Shown here one piece after another: positions 43,055 through 52,231 of a stretch of 64,000 nt of DNA (its first letter is position 1; each line of letters begins with the position of its first letter). A program made the translations under genes and the position numbers. Under the pieces are notes generated by a model. It did no database searches. It was not told where the DNA came from and saw only the letters and a list, made by a program, of their open reading frames with translations. This stretch comes from an uncultured Mailhella sp. (GTDB taxonomy: Bacteria; Desulfobacterota; Desulfovibrionia; Desulfovibrionales; Desulfovibrionaceae): assembly GCA_944324085.1 (NCBI GenBank), contig CALUUX010000043.1, positions 1 through 64,000 of the forward strand, in the 5' to 3' direction.

Positions 43055-44932
43055 CTACTTGTTACGAATGACCTTGACGGTATCGCCCACCTTGACGCGG
43101 GTGGACTGATCCATGCCGTTGAGAGCCAAGAGCTCCATGGGCTTCATGTTGAACTTGCGGGAAATGCTCCACAACGTTTCGCCGTTCTGCACGCTGTATT
43201 CCGCGACTTTGCTTGTCGTCTTGGCGGGCGCGGCCTTGCGGACGGGCGCGTTCTTGGACGCGGAATTCCGGGCCACGGCCGTCGTTTTGCCGGAAGGAAT
43301 CTTCAACACCTGGCCGGGGGAAAGTCTGCTCAGAGCGTCCTCGCCGCCATTGACGGCGCAAAGTTCGTCAAAGGTAATGCCATACTTGCGGGAAATGGCG
43401 TACGCCGTTTCGCCGGACTGCACCGTATGGGAGGCCAGCCGCGAAGAGGTTCGTCTGGCCGGCGCCGCCTTCGCCACCGCCGCGGGCGCGGAAAGACGGA
43501 TGACCTGTCCCACGCGCAGCGTGCCGAGCTTGGCCGCGCCGCCGTTGGCGGCGTACAGCTGGTCAAGATCCATATCGTACTTGCGGGCGATGGCCGTCAG
43601 GGTGTCGCCGCTCCGCACGGTGTAGGTGGCGGGAACGGAGCGGGCCGACGAACGTTTTTTCAGTTCCGCCAGCGCGTTGGAGGCGTGATCGCCGCCCTTC
43701 GAGCCGCGGCGGACGGAAGTGGAAGCCACAACGGCGTCGCGCGCGGGAGCCGCGGGGATCACCGCGGGCAAAGAACGGCCGTTGACGGGCAGACGCAGAC
43801 GCTGTCCCCGTTTAAGCTTGCCGGGATTGAGCTGCTTGATGACGGAAGACGGCACGCCGGTTCGGGAGCTCACTTTGGCGAACGAGTCGCCCCGCGCCAC
43901 CGTGTAATAACGCCATCCTGCGCCGGAAATCGTCCCACGCAGCAGCTGTCTCGCCAGAGCTTCCTTATTTTTGGGCACATACACGGTGGACGTGCGTCCG
44001 GCGGGAGAAATGGACCGCAAAAACTGCGGATTATAGGCCAGAAACTCCTTCCAGTTCATGCCGAGACGACGGCTCAGCTCCACAAGATCGGTCGCGGGCC
44101 TGGCCGTGACGCGGGCCACGGGAACAAGCACAGGATGCTCGTCGTCGGGCGCGGAAGGCTGGATGCCCAGCGTGTCGGCGTTGCGCATGATTTTGGAAAT
44201 GGCAAGAAAACGGGGCACATAAAGCGCAGTTTCCTCACGAAGCTGCAAGCTGTAATCCAGCGTGTCGTTTTTCTGAATGATCTCGTGCAGCTTGCTCGCG
44301 CCCGTGGCTTCCTTGGCTCGGCCTATCTTGCCCTCGCCGCCGTTGTACGACGCCACGGCGAGATGCCAGTCATGAAAAATGTCGTACAGGCGGGCCAGGT
44401 AGCTTGCCGCCGCTTCCGTGGAACGATAAGGATCGCGGCGTTCGTCCATCCACCAGTCCTGACGCAGCCCGTACGCCTTGCCCGTGGAAGAAATGAACTG
44501 CCACATGCCCACGGCGTTGGATCGAGACACCGCAAAGGGATTGTATCCGCTTTCCAGATAGGCCAGATACGCCAGATCTTCGGGAAGCCCGCGGGAACGG
44601 AACACGCTCTTGGTATAGTTCAGATAGGGAATGCTGTTGCGCAGAAAATTTTCCATGGTTCCCCGCCGTTCGCGCGAGTACTTCACGAAGTGATAGCGCA
44701 CCTGCCTTTCCATGGCCGGACTCAGATTTCTGTCCAGTTTCGACGTGCTGGAATAGGCCTTTTTCTCCGCCGAGGTCAGAGAAGAAAGAGACCCCAGATC
44801 CACGGCTTCCTGACGGGCCTCGGCGGAAAGCAACTCCGGAGACTCCGCCGTCTGCTGTTTTCCGCAACCCGACAGTATCATCAGCACCGCCATTCCCGCG
44901 AGGGGAAGGCGGCACAGTTTACCAAATTTCAT
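43055..44932 (-). CDS. mltD: Membrane-bound lytic transglycosylase MltD-like, four LysM repeats
   Basis: Lipoprotein murein transglycosylase (625 aa). The lipobox ILSGC puts the lipidated cysteine near residue 23. The SLT domain (about 95-240) contains the catalytic Glu in YLESGYNPFAVS and NAVGMWQFISSTGKAYG. Four LysM peptidoglycan-binding repeats follow: YYTVARGDSF, YTVRSGDTL, HTVQSGETAYAIS and YSVQNGETLWSIS, separated by Ala/Lys/Arg linkers. It cleaves glycan strands at the outer membrane. E. coli MltD has fewer repeats. Confidence 0.93.
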   Translation of the reverse strand: MKFGKLCRLPLAGMAVLMILSGCGKQQTAESPELLSAEARQEAVDLGSLSSLTSAEKKAYSSTSKLDRNLSPAMERQVRYHFVKYSRERRGTMENFLRNSIPYLNYTKSVFRSRGLPEDLAYLAYLESGYNPFAVSRSNAVGMWQFISSTGKAYGLRQDWWMDERRDPYRSTEAAASYLARLYDIFHDWHLAVASYNGGEGKIGRAKEATGASKLHEIIQKNDTLDYSLQLREETALYVPRFLAISKIMRNADTLGIQPSAPDDEHPVLVPVARVTARPATDLVELSRRLGMNWKEFLAYNPQFLRSISPAGRTSTVYVPKNKEALARQLLRGTISGAGWRYYTVARGDSFAKVSSRTGVPSSVIKQLNPGKLKRGQRLRLPVNGRSLPAVIPAAPARDAVVASTSVRRGSKGGDHASNALAELKKRSSARSVPATYTVRSGDTLTAIARKYDMDLDQLYAANGGAAKLGTLRVGQVIRLSAPAAVAKAAPARRTSSRLASHTVQSGETAYAISRKYGITFDELCAVNGGEDALSRLSPGQVLKIPSGKTTAVARNSASKNAPVRKAAPAKTTSKVAEYSVQNGETLWSISRKFNMKPMELLALNGMDQSTRVKVGDTVKVIRNK

Positions 44933-45217
44933 ATCTGCGCTCCGTCATTGTGGACTTGCATCTCGAACAAAAGCAGGATACCAGCCAAGAAGCAGCGCGC
45001 GTCACAGGTCGACTCGCCGACCGAAAAAGACCAAACCGCATCGTCGGAAAACTTCGTTTTTCCGCGAACGCGGACGGCTTACGGGAAAAAGAAAGGTCTG
45101 TTTCCGGCGCCCTGCTTCCCATAAGGGGCAAGAATAGCTTGAAAGGGGCGGAGATTCAATCGGCCGCAAACGCGCCATGCCCGATTTTTTAACATTATCT
45201 AGCGGAAATAATTTATA

Positions 45218-45976
45218 ATGTTGACCACTGACAAAGATATGGAAAATTTTTTGCCGGGCCTGAAACCCGTCCTGGAACTGCTGGAACGCGAACCGGAACG
45301 CGTGGACATGGTCTACGTTCGAAAAGGGCGCGCCAGCGCGGAAAGCGCCAGACTGCTCGACCTGTGCCGCGAATACGGCGTGCGCTTCTCGCTCGTGAAT
45401 GATGACGTTCTTTCGCGCATGGCGGCAAAGGCCGGCCATCAGGGCGTTATCGCGCGTCTGCGCGACGCCGCGTTCATGCCGTGGGAAACGTTTCTTGAAC
45501 AGGCGGCGCGCGCTCCCCTTCCCCTCATGGTGGCGCTCGATCAGGTGCAGGATCCTGGCAACGTGGGCACGCTGGCCAGAACGCTTTTCGCCATGGGCGG
45601 AGCCGGACTCATTCTGCCCAAGCACAACAGCGCGTTTCTCGGCCCCGGGGCGCGGCGATCCGCCGCTGGCGCGCTGGAACGCCTGCCCATCACGCAGGTG
45701 GTCAACCTGTCCCGCGCGGTGAAAGAAGCGCGGGAGGCGGGCTTCGTCACCTGCGCCGCGCAAAAAGTGGAAGACAGCGTGAATCCCCTCACGGAAAAAC
45801 TTCCGCTGCCCGCCCTGCTGGTGCTCGGCAACGAAGACAAGGGCGTGCGCCCAGGCGTGCTCAAGCACTGCGAATGCAGCCTGTGCATTCCCTTCCGTCG
45901 CGATTTCGACTCGCTCAACGTCGCGCAGGCCGGAGCCATACTCATCGCCTGCTTCGCGCGCTCGCTGGAACTGTAG
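45218..45976 (+). CDS. TrmH/RlmB-type rRNA 2'-O-methyltransferase
   Basis: SpoU-family RNA methyltransferase (252 aa). The three SPOUT motifs are DQVQDPGNVGTLART, LVLGNEDKG and IPFRRDFDSLNVAQAGAI, which form the knotted S-adenosylmethionine site; the N-terminal 75 residues are the substrate-binding domain of RlmB type. 23S rRNA is the likely substrate. The start is uncertain: ATG 45218 has no clear ribosome site and overlaps a TATAAT, while ATG 45239 (MENFLPG) is a possible alternative. Confidence 0.88.
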   Translation: MLTTDKDMENFLPGLKPVLELLEREPERVDMVYVRKGRASAESARLLDLCREYGVRFSLVNDDVLSRMAAKAGHQGVIARLRDAAFMPWETFLEQAARAPLPLMVALDQVQDPGNVGTLARTLFAMGGAGLILPKHNSAFLGPGARRSAAGALERLPITQVVNLSRAVKEAREAGFVTCAAQKVEDSVNPLTEKLPLPALLVLGNEDKGVRPGVLKHCECSLCIPFRRDFDSLNVAQAGAILIACFARSLEL

Positions 45977-46007
45977 TGCGAAAATCCCGCCGCGCCCCTT
46001 GCCGGCT

Positions 46008-46721
46008 CTAGACCTTGACCGGTCTCGGACCAAAAATCTCCGTGCCCACGCGAACGATGGTGGCGCCTTCCTCTATGGCCTCCCGATAGTCTCCCGACAT
46101 GCCCATGGAAAGCTCCGGCAGATCCAGACCGAAACGACGCTCCATCTCGTCGCGCAGCTCGCGCAGACGAATGAAATACGGACGCGCGGCCTCCCCTTCG
46201 CCGCAGCGAGGCGGCAGACACATGAGTCCGCGCACTCTGAGTCCCGCCCCTTCCGCGGATATCAATCCCTGCGCAAGAAGCTCTTCAAAAAGTCCGGCGA
46301 GATCCGCAGGGCGCACGCCCGACTTCTGCGGCTCCTCACCGATGTTCACCTGCACGAGCTCGTCCTGCGCGCCTCCTTCGGGCAGACGCCGCGCAATGGC
46401 GCGGGCGAGTTCCGCTCTGTCCAGCGTGTGCAGCAGCGCGAAACGACCGGCCACGTCCTTGGCCTTATTGGTCTGCACCGGGCCTATGGCGTGCCAGCGG
46501 ATATCCAGATCGGAAAGTTCTTCCTGCTTGGCGCGGGCTTCCTGGATGTAATTCTCCCCGAAGTCCTTCTGCCCGAGACGGCAAAGCTCGGCGATGGCCG
46601 ACGCGGGATGAAACTTCGATACCGCCACAAGACGCACGCTTCCGTTCTCTCGTCCGGCCTTGCGCGCGGCCTCGGCCATTCCGTCCAGCACTCCTCTCCA
46701 GCGTTCTTCCAGCGACGTCAT
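46008..46721 (-). CDS. PLP homeostasis protein YggS
   Basis: YggS/PROSC family protein (237 aa) that binds PLP and regulates its cellular balance. The PLP lysine is in LVAVSKFHPASAI, FGENYIQEA is the family signature, and HAIGPVQTNKAKDV with LSMGMSGDYREAIEEGAT are further conserved blocks. Single alanine-racemase-like barrel. It follows era on the minus strand but behind its terminator. Confidence 0.95.
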   Translation of the reverse strand: MTSLEERWRGVLDGMAEAARKAGRENGSVRLVAVSKFHPASAIAELCRLGQKDFGENYIQEARAKQEELSDLDIRWHAIGPVQTNKAKDVAGRFALLHTLDRAELARAIARRLPEGGAQDELVQVNIGEEPQKSGVRPADLAGLFEELLAQGLISAEGAGLRVRGLMCLPPRCGEGEAARPYFIRLRELRDEMERRFGLDLPELSMGMSGDYREAIEEGATIVRVGTEIFGPRPVKV

Positions 46722-46765
46722 TTCCGATCAGCCTTCTTCACCCTTCAGGGCCTTGATGTTCCTTG

Positions 46766-46791
46766 AAAAAAGGGCCGCCCGGAGGCGACCC
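46766..46791 (-). terminator. Terminator of era
   Basis: GGGTCGCC and GGCGGCCC (46791-46784 and 46779-46772) form an eight-pair stem (one U-G) with loop TCCG, followed by six T on the minus strand. It lies six bases after the era stop. Confidence 0.8.
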
Positions 46792-46797
46792 GAAAAA

Positions 46798-47739
46798 CTA
46801 TTCTTCGTCCAATCCGAGATCGTGGAGCAGTTCGGTGTCTTCGGCCCAGTTATCCTTCACCTTCACCCAAAGCTGGAGATGCACCTTGCCCCCGATGAGC
46901 TTCTGAATGTCGCGCCTGGCTTCCGTGCCTATCTCCTTGATGGTGGCGCCGGCCCGGCCGATGACCATAGCCTTGTGCGACGGACGCTGCACGAAAATCA
47001 CCGCGTGAATGACGGTAAGATCGCGTTCCGGATCCTCCTCCCACGCCTCGATGTCTACGGCCGTGGTGTAAGGCACTTCCTGACGCAAACGTTCGAACAC
47101 CTTTTCGCGAACGATTTCCGCGGCGAGAAAACGCGTGGGCGCGGTGGAAAGCTGATCTTCGGGGAACTGCGACGCGCCCTCCGGCATCATGCCCACGATG
47201 ATCTTCTTCAGATCCTCCAGGCCGTCCTTGGTCAACGCCGACATGGGAAAGATCTCGGCCTTTTCGAAATACTCCTGAAGCTTCACCAGCAGCGGCAGCA
47301 TGCGGGACTTGTCATGGAACAGGTCGACTTTGTTCACCACCACCAGCAGAGGACGCTCATCTCCGGCGAGAGCGTCGCGCAACGACTGAATGTCTCGCTC
47401 GAGAAATTCCGGCCTGCGGATATAAAGCTCGGCGTCGAGCACCAGCATCACGGCGTGCGCGGCCGCCATGCTCTGCCACGCGGCCTGACTCATCATCTTG
47501 CTCAGATGGCCGCGCTGCTGCTGACGGGAATGGTTCACGCCGGGGGTGTCCATGAAAATGACCTGCGCGCCCGGTTCCGACATAATGCCCACCACGCGGC
47601 TGCGCGTGGTCTGAGGCTTGGAAGTCACGATGCTGATCTTCTGTCCCAGCAGCGCGTTGAGCAGCGTGGACTTTCCCGCGTTGGGCGGCCCCATGAGGGC
47701 GACCCATCCGCAACGATGTTCATTCTGTATCTTGGCCAT
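46798..47739 (-). CDS. era: GTPase Era
   Basis: Ribosome-assembly GTPase (313 aa) that binds the 3' end of 16S rRNA. The G domain shows [34 protein letters not shown] and NKVDLF. The C-terminal KH domain contains [17 protein letters not shown]. It belongs to the phoH-7TM-HD-ybeY-era gene series, typical of many bacteria and tied to ribosome maturation. Confidence 0.98.
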   Translation of the reverse strand: MAKIQNEHRCGWVALMGPPNAGKSTLLNALLGQKISIVTSKPQTTRSRVVGIMSEPGAQVIFMDTPGVNHSRQQQRGHLSKMMSQAAWQSMAAAHAVMLVLDAELYIRRPEFLERDIQSLRDALAGDERPLLVVVNKVDLFHDKSRMLPLLVKLQEYFEKAEIFPMSALTKDGLEDLKKIIVGMMPEGASQFPEDQLSTAPTRFLAAEIVREKVFERLRQEVPYTTAVDIEAWEEDPERDLTVIHAVIFVQRPSHKAMVIGRAGATIKEIGTEARRDIQKLIGGKVHLQLWVKVKDNWAEDTELLHDLGLDEE

Positions 47740-47854
47740 GTTGTCTCCGATATATCAAAGTATGCGGACAGGCCCGCGCCAAGAGGTCGCGGGTTCCGCC
47801 TGTCGGTGAAAAGGATTTTTCAGCTTGAACTACGCGGGGCTGAACGTCAAGAGT

Positions 47855-48343
47855 CTATTGCCGGGCCTCCCCCGGAAGCGGACAGGATTCTTCCAGCCAC
47901 GCGCAGAATTCATCCATGGCCGGACCGTGATCAAAACCCATAATGTGACCCATGCCGTGAGCGAGCAACCTTCGCGCGTGAACGGCCACGTTCTGCCCGT
48001 ACAGCACGCACTCGCGCTCCAGCGTGTCCGCGCTGAGAAAAAGCGTGCCGAGCTCGCCTTCCTCTCCGGGAAAGCTCAAAATATTGGTGGGGCCGGAGCA
48101 GCCCAGATTGCGAAGATTCACCGCGGCTATGTCGCCGTCCCCGGCCACGATAAGGCAGACGCCCAGCTTTTCCGGCTCAACGCCCTTCCCGCTTTCGCCC
48201 GCTCGCGGACCGTTGCTCTGGCCGGGCAACATGCCCGCTTCGCCCGCGGCTTTGCGCATGGCGGCCAGCCACGCCAGCCACTCGCGGCGACAGAACCGGC
48301 ACGGACGGCGCATGTCCACCACAAGCCCGATAACGTCGCTCAT
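47855..48343 (-). CDS. ybeY: Endoribonuclease YbeY
   Basis: Metal-dependent rRNA maturation endonuclease (162 aa). The signature HGMGHIMGFDH carries the three zinc-binding histidines, and TNILSFPGEEGELGTLFLS is the other conserved block. The Leu-His of the usual LLHL is replaced by LAHGMGH, still keeping the His spacing. I set the start at 48343, overlapping the 7TM-HD gene stop by four bases (ATGA) with GGAGAAA upstream; a longer frame adds unrelated residues. Confidence 0.94.
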   Translation of the reverse strand: MSDVIGLVVDMRRPCRFCRREWLAWLAAMRKAAGEAGMLPGQSNGPRAGESGKGVEPEKLGVCLIVAGDGDIAAVNLRNLGCSGPTNILSFPGEEGELGTLFLSADTLERECVLYGQNVAVHARRLLAHGMGHIMGFDHGPAMDEFCAWLEESCPLPGEARQ

Positions 48344-50748
48344 GCCTTTTTCTCCGAAACGTTCCCGCCCGCGCCGGAAGACCCGGACGAGCCGTCCTTT
48401 TCTCCGACTTCGCGTTCCGCGCCGGCCGAACGCTTTTCCGCCCGTCCCTTGTCGGGCGACGAAATCACCCATTCCGGCCGCAGCTCTTCGGCTTCTTCCC
48501 GGCGACATTCCTCGCTCTTTCCCTTGTTCTTATGGGGATCCGGCTTTTCTTCCGGATAGGCGATGCGCTGATGGAACAGACCGATGATGATGCGCACAAA
48601 GCTGTCGATGAGCTTATTCAAATCGCGGAAGGTCAGGTCGGATTCGTCGAGCTGCCCCTCGGCGTACACGCCCTTCACGATCTTGGTGACGTGCGCCCGG
48701 ATGCGCGCGGGCGTGGGATCGACCAGCGTGCGGCTGGACGCTTCCACGGAGTCGGCCAGCATGACGATAGCGGCCTCCTTGGTCTGAGGCCGGGGCCCGG
48801 GATACGAATAGTCCTGGAGCCTCGGATTTTCTCCCATCTGCAACGCCTTGTTATAGAAGAACATGGCTCCGCGCGTGCCGTGATGCTGCACGATGATATC
48901 GGTTATCTCTCGTCCGAGATGATATTCTTCCGCCAGCTCCGCGCCCTGCTTGACGTGGGAAAAAAGAATGAGCGCGCTCATGGCCGGAGACAGCTTGTCA
49001 TGCGGATTGGGGCCGCCGAACTGATTTTCCACAAAATATTCGGGGCGGGAAATCTTGCCAATGTCGTGATACAACGCGCCCACCTTGCAAAGCAGGCTGT
49101 TGGCGCCGATGGCCGCGGCCCCCGCTTCCACGAGATTGGAAACCACGAGAGAATGATGATAGGTGCCGGGCACCGTCATCATCAGTTCCTGAAGAAGCGG
49201 GTGTTCCAGATTCATGAGCTCCATCATGCGGAAACGCGTGGTGTAGCCCATGAGCATTTCCAGCACGGGACTGAGCGCGAACAGCAGAAACAGCGACCCC
49301 ACGGCGTTGCACGCGAGCGCGAGCAGAAGGAACGGAAGCTGCGCCCATTCAAGATGGATGAACAGCGCGGCGCCGAACCCGGTCATAAGCATCCAGAGAA
49401 GCAGCGGCACGAAGCCCCACACCACATCCTGCCTGTTCTGCGAACGCAGCACCAGCCAGGTATTGGTCATGGACGACATGAAATAGAAGAAAAACAACGC
49501 GATGTCGCCACGGAAAATGACCGTGGCGAAAAAGGAAAGCAGAAGTCCCACGGTGCAGTAGCGACGCGCCGCAAAAATAAGCGCGGCAAGTCCCGTGCCG
49601 CCCGCAACGGGGAAGGCGAACGCCAGAATATGCGCCATGGACGCGGACGCCGCCGCCATAAGCACATACATGGTGCACCACGCCGCCGCGCCGAACACCA
49701 CGAGCAGCAGCGCGATAAGATTCTGATCCTTGGTGCGCAGCACCGTGCCCTTGTTGCCGCTCGGCGTGATGAACAATCCCAGAAGCAGGAAAAAGCCCAG
49801 CACCACGCATCCGCCGAACACATGCCAGTCCACCACGTCAGGCATGGCGCGGAACAGAGCCTGCAATTTTATCTGCTGCTCATGGGTCACCATGTCGCCC
49901 GCGCGCACCAGCACCTCGCCGGGCTGCACCTTGTAGAACACCGGCTCCACGGCGGCGAGCATTTCTTCGTTGCGCTGGTTCGTCACTTCCTGATTGACGG
50001 CCAGCGTGGGCACCACCATGAGGGGCATCACGTCCTGAAGCGCGACCTTGGCCCGGGAATTGAGCTTTTCCTCGGCGCGGAGCTTGCGCCCCAGAGCCAC
50101 CTTGAACGAACGCAGATCCTTCAGCCCTCCGGCCTGCGTGCGCAACACCTCCGTTCCGCTGTCCAGATCGCGCACAATGACGGCGTTGTCGGTATTGGCT
50201 ATCTGGCGCATGTCGGCGATGACGCCGTTGGAGAGCGTGGATTCCATCCATGGAATGAGCGTTCCCAGCATGTATTCCTGCACATAGGAGGCCGTCAGCT
50301 GCCGGAACGCGGAGGAAGAAACGTCGGAAAGATGCCGTTCGTTGAACGCGCGACGCACGTTCTCCAGGCCCGCGCTGTCCAGCCCGCGCTTATTGATGGC
50401 GTCGAGCAGACCGAGGCTTTCCTCCCGAAAACTCGCCAGAGCTTTCTTATCGATGTCGAACACCATGGGCTGCAGGGCGAGAGCCCTGTCCCTGCGCAAC
50501 TGCGTGGCCTGCGGATCTTCCACGAGAAGATCCCTGTCGGAAACCACGTCATGCGCGGCGATTTCCCCGGCGGGGTACACCACGCGAGCCGTGCGCCCCG
50601 GCTGAATGGCGCACAAAAGGGACATCAGTACCAGTGCGGCGGCCAGAGACACCAGGCCCCAGTCGTGATGATGATGCATGAACATGGAACGGGAATGTCC
50701 CAGGAGCTGGGAAACGCTGACCGGCGATATCTTCCTAGTTTTTTTCAT
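48340..50748 (-). CDS. 7TM-HD family phosphohydrolase (PgpH-like)
   Basis: Membrane HD-domain protein (802 aa) of the 7TMR-HD family; the Listeria member PgpH hydrolyses cyclic di-AMP. One N-terminal helix, a large extracytoplasmic domain (about residues 55-310), seven membrane helices (about 310-515) and a cytoplasmic HD domain follow. The HD residues are in GTYHHSLVVSNLVE, ALYHDIGKISRPEYF and IIVQHHG. The C-terminal 65 residues are charged and low-complexity. The start at 50748 overlaps phoH by 14 bases; a TTG start at 50769 is possible. No c-di-AMP cyclase gene is in the window. Confidence 0.9.
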   Translation of the reverse strand: MKKTRKISPVSVSQLLGHSRSMFMHHHHDWGLVSLAAALVLMSLLCAIQPGRTARVVYPAGEIAAHDVVSDRDLLVEDPQATQLRRDRALALQPMVFDIDKKALASFREESLGLLDAINKRGLDSAGLENVRRAFNERHLSDVSSSAFRQLTASYVQEYMLGTLIPWMESTLSNGVIADMRQIANTDNAVIVRDLDSGTEVLRTQAGGLKDLRSFKVALGRKLRAEEKLNSRAKVALQDVMPLMVVPTLAVNQEVTNQRNEEMLAAVEPVFYKVQPGEVLVRAGDMVTHEQQIKLQALFRAMPDVVDWHVFGGCVVLGFFLLLGLFITPSGNKGTVLRTKDQNLIALLLVVFGAAAWCTMYVLMAAASASMAHILAFAFPVAGGTGLAALIFAARRYCTVGLLLSFFATVIFRGDIALFFFYFMSSMTNTWLVLRSQNRQDVVWGFVPLLLWMLMTGFGAALFIHLEWAQLPFLLLALACNAVGSLFLLFALSPVLEMLMGYTTRFRMMELMNLEHPLLQELMMTVPGTYHHSLVVSNLVEAGAAAIGANSLLCKVGALYHDIGKISRPEYFVENQFGGPNPHDKLSPAMSALILFSHVKQGAELAEEYHLGREITDIIVQHHGTRGAMFFYNKALQMGENPRLQDYSYPGPRPQTKEAAIVMLADSVEASSRTLVDPTPARIRAHVTKIVKGVYAEGQLDESDLTFRDLNKLIDSFVRIIIGLFHQRIAYPEEKPDPHKNKGKSEECRREEAEELRPEWVISSPDKGRAEKRSAGAEREVGEKDGSSGSSGAGGNVSEKKA

Positions 50749-51787
50749 AAATATCGTAGGCTTCCACAATACGTCCCACCAGGGGGTGGCGTACCACGTC
50801 GGAACTGCGGAACTGATGAACGGCCACGCCGCGCACGCCTTCGAGCACCTTCAGCGCGTGAACGAGGCCGGAACGGGTCTCCCCTTCCTTTTCTCCGTCC
50901 TTGAGAAAGGCCTTGTGGATGGGCGGAAGGTCTATCTGCGTGACGTCGCCGGTGACCACCACTCTGGAGCCGAAGCCCATGCGGGTAAGAAACATCTTCA
51001 TCTGTTCGCGCGTGGTGTTCTGCGCTTCGTCGAGGATAAGAAAAGCGTCATTGAGCGTGCGTCCGCGCATGAAGGCCAGCGGCGCGACTTCTATAACGCC
51101 GGATTCCTGCTTCTGGGCAAAGCCCTGCGGCCCCAGCATGTCGCTGAGGGCGTCGTACAGCGGGCGCAGATAGGGGTTTACCTTGTCTTCCATGTCCCCC
51201 GGCAGAAAACCGAGCTTTTCGCCCGCTTCCACCGCAGGTCTCGTGAGCACGATTTTCTTCACTCTCTTGGCCGCAAGCATGGAAATGGCCATGGCTACGG
51301 CAAGATAGGTCTTGCCCGTGCCCGCAGGCCCCGTGGCGAAGACCAGTTCGTTGCGGCGCAAAAGCTCCATATACTGACGCTGCGCCGTGTTGCGCGCCAC
51401 GATGCTCTTGCGGGGCGAAACGATCACGCTCGCCTCGCGAAACATTTTGCTTATGTCGGCATGGGGATTGCGAAGCAGTTCTTCATAACCCTGAAGCAGA
51501 TCTTCGCCGCGCAGCGTATGCCCGCCGCGCAAGAGTCCGTAACCCTGCGTAAAAAGATTGAGCAGCAGTTCGCGCTGCGCCGGACGCGGGTCGCTCACGG
51601 TGAGTTCCGTGCCGCGCGTCTGCAGATCCGCGCCGGAAGCGTCGGCTATCAGTTCCAGATGAGCGTTCAGGGGGCCGAAAAGCTGACTGGCCAGACCGGC
51701 GTCGTCAAAGGCCAGCGTTTCCGCAAAGGACGATTTCACACGCATATCCTGTTTTTCCGTTACGCCTCGGGCCGCGCCCGTCGGCAT
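50735..51787 (-). CDS. PhoH-like ATPase
   Basis: PhoH family P-loop ATPase (350 aa). The Walker A loop is GPAGTGKTYLA, Walker B is AFLILDEAQNTT, and VVTGDVTQIDLP is the family sensor motif; the N-terminal 115 residues form the usual KH-like region. Role unclear, with links to RNA metabolism and ribosome quality. The start at 51787 was chosen for AAGGA eight bases upstream; ATG 51745 is an alternative. It is the first gene of the phoH-7TM-HD-ybeY series. Confidence 0.93.
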   Translation of the reverse strand: MPTGAARGVTEKQDMRVKSSFAETLAFDDAGLASQLFGPLNAHLELIADASGADLQTRGTELTVSDPRPAQRELLLNLFTQGYGLLRGGHTLRGEDLLQGYEELLRNPHADISKMFREASVIVSPRKSIVARNTAQRQYMELLRRNELVFATGPAGTGKTYLAVAMAISMLAAKRVKKIVLTRPAVEAGEKLGFLPGDMEDKVNPYLRPLYDALSDMLGPQGFAQKQESGVIEVAPLAFMRGRTLNDAFLILDEAQNTTREQMKMFLTRMGFGSRVVVTGDVTQIDLPPIHKAFLKDGEKEGETRSGLVHALKVLEGVRGVAVHQFRSSDVVRHPLVGRIVEAYDIYEKN

Positions 51788-52038
51788 AAATTTTTTCCTT
51801 ACGCCAAAACAGGGAAAGAGTCCATAAGCGCGCCTTCCCTCCAAAATGCTCCCAATACCGTCATAAAAATGCCTTCCCGCCTTCGTAAAAACGATATTTT
51901 TCCCGACGGAACGCGCGGCGACATTCAAGGCTCGTTCACATTCACGTAACACAAGGACGACGGCAACGTTTCCCAGACCTTCTCAACGCCGGGAAGACTG
52001 TTCCTCTCGCCTCAAAAAATTTTTTCCTCTTTTCCTGA
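51788..52038. other. Intergenic region upstream of phoH
   Basis: No gene supported. The phoH promoter should lie here on the minus strand, but I see no convincing -35/-10 pair. Confidence 0.4.
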
Positions 52039-52110
52039 AAATAACGTTAATTTTATAACTAACCCTCTGAACTGATGAATTTTAACGCTTATCCGGTAAT
52101 AACTGTTATT
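52039..52110. promoter_or_regulatory. Pair of operator-like palindromes
   Basis: AATAACGTTAATT (52039-52051, imperfect) and AATAACTGTTATT (52098-52110, perfect around one base) lie 59 bases apart in an unusually AT-rich block upstream of the promoter at 52123. Their position upstream of the -35 suits an activator. Confidence 0.45.
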
Positions 52111-52122
52111 TTTCTTGCCCCC

Positions 52123-52151
52123 TTGTCATAACCGAAAAGGGGTTTTACAAT
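52123..52151 (+). promoter_or_regulatory. Promoter of the nitronate monooxygenase-like gene
   Basis: TTGTCA (52123-52128), 17 bases, TACAAT (52146-52151). The transcript leader is about 75 bases long. Confidence 0.7.
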
Positions 52152-52231
52152 GATCCCGCTTTTAAGGACAAGCTCTTTATAACGCATAATTCCGTCTCCC
52201 TTTTCTACGGAGACCGGAGGTAATTTTTTTC

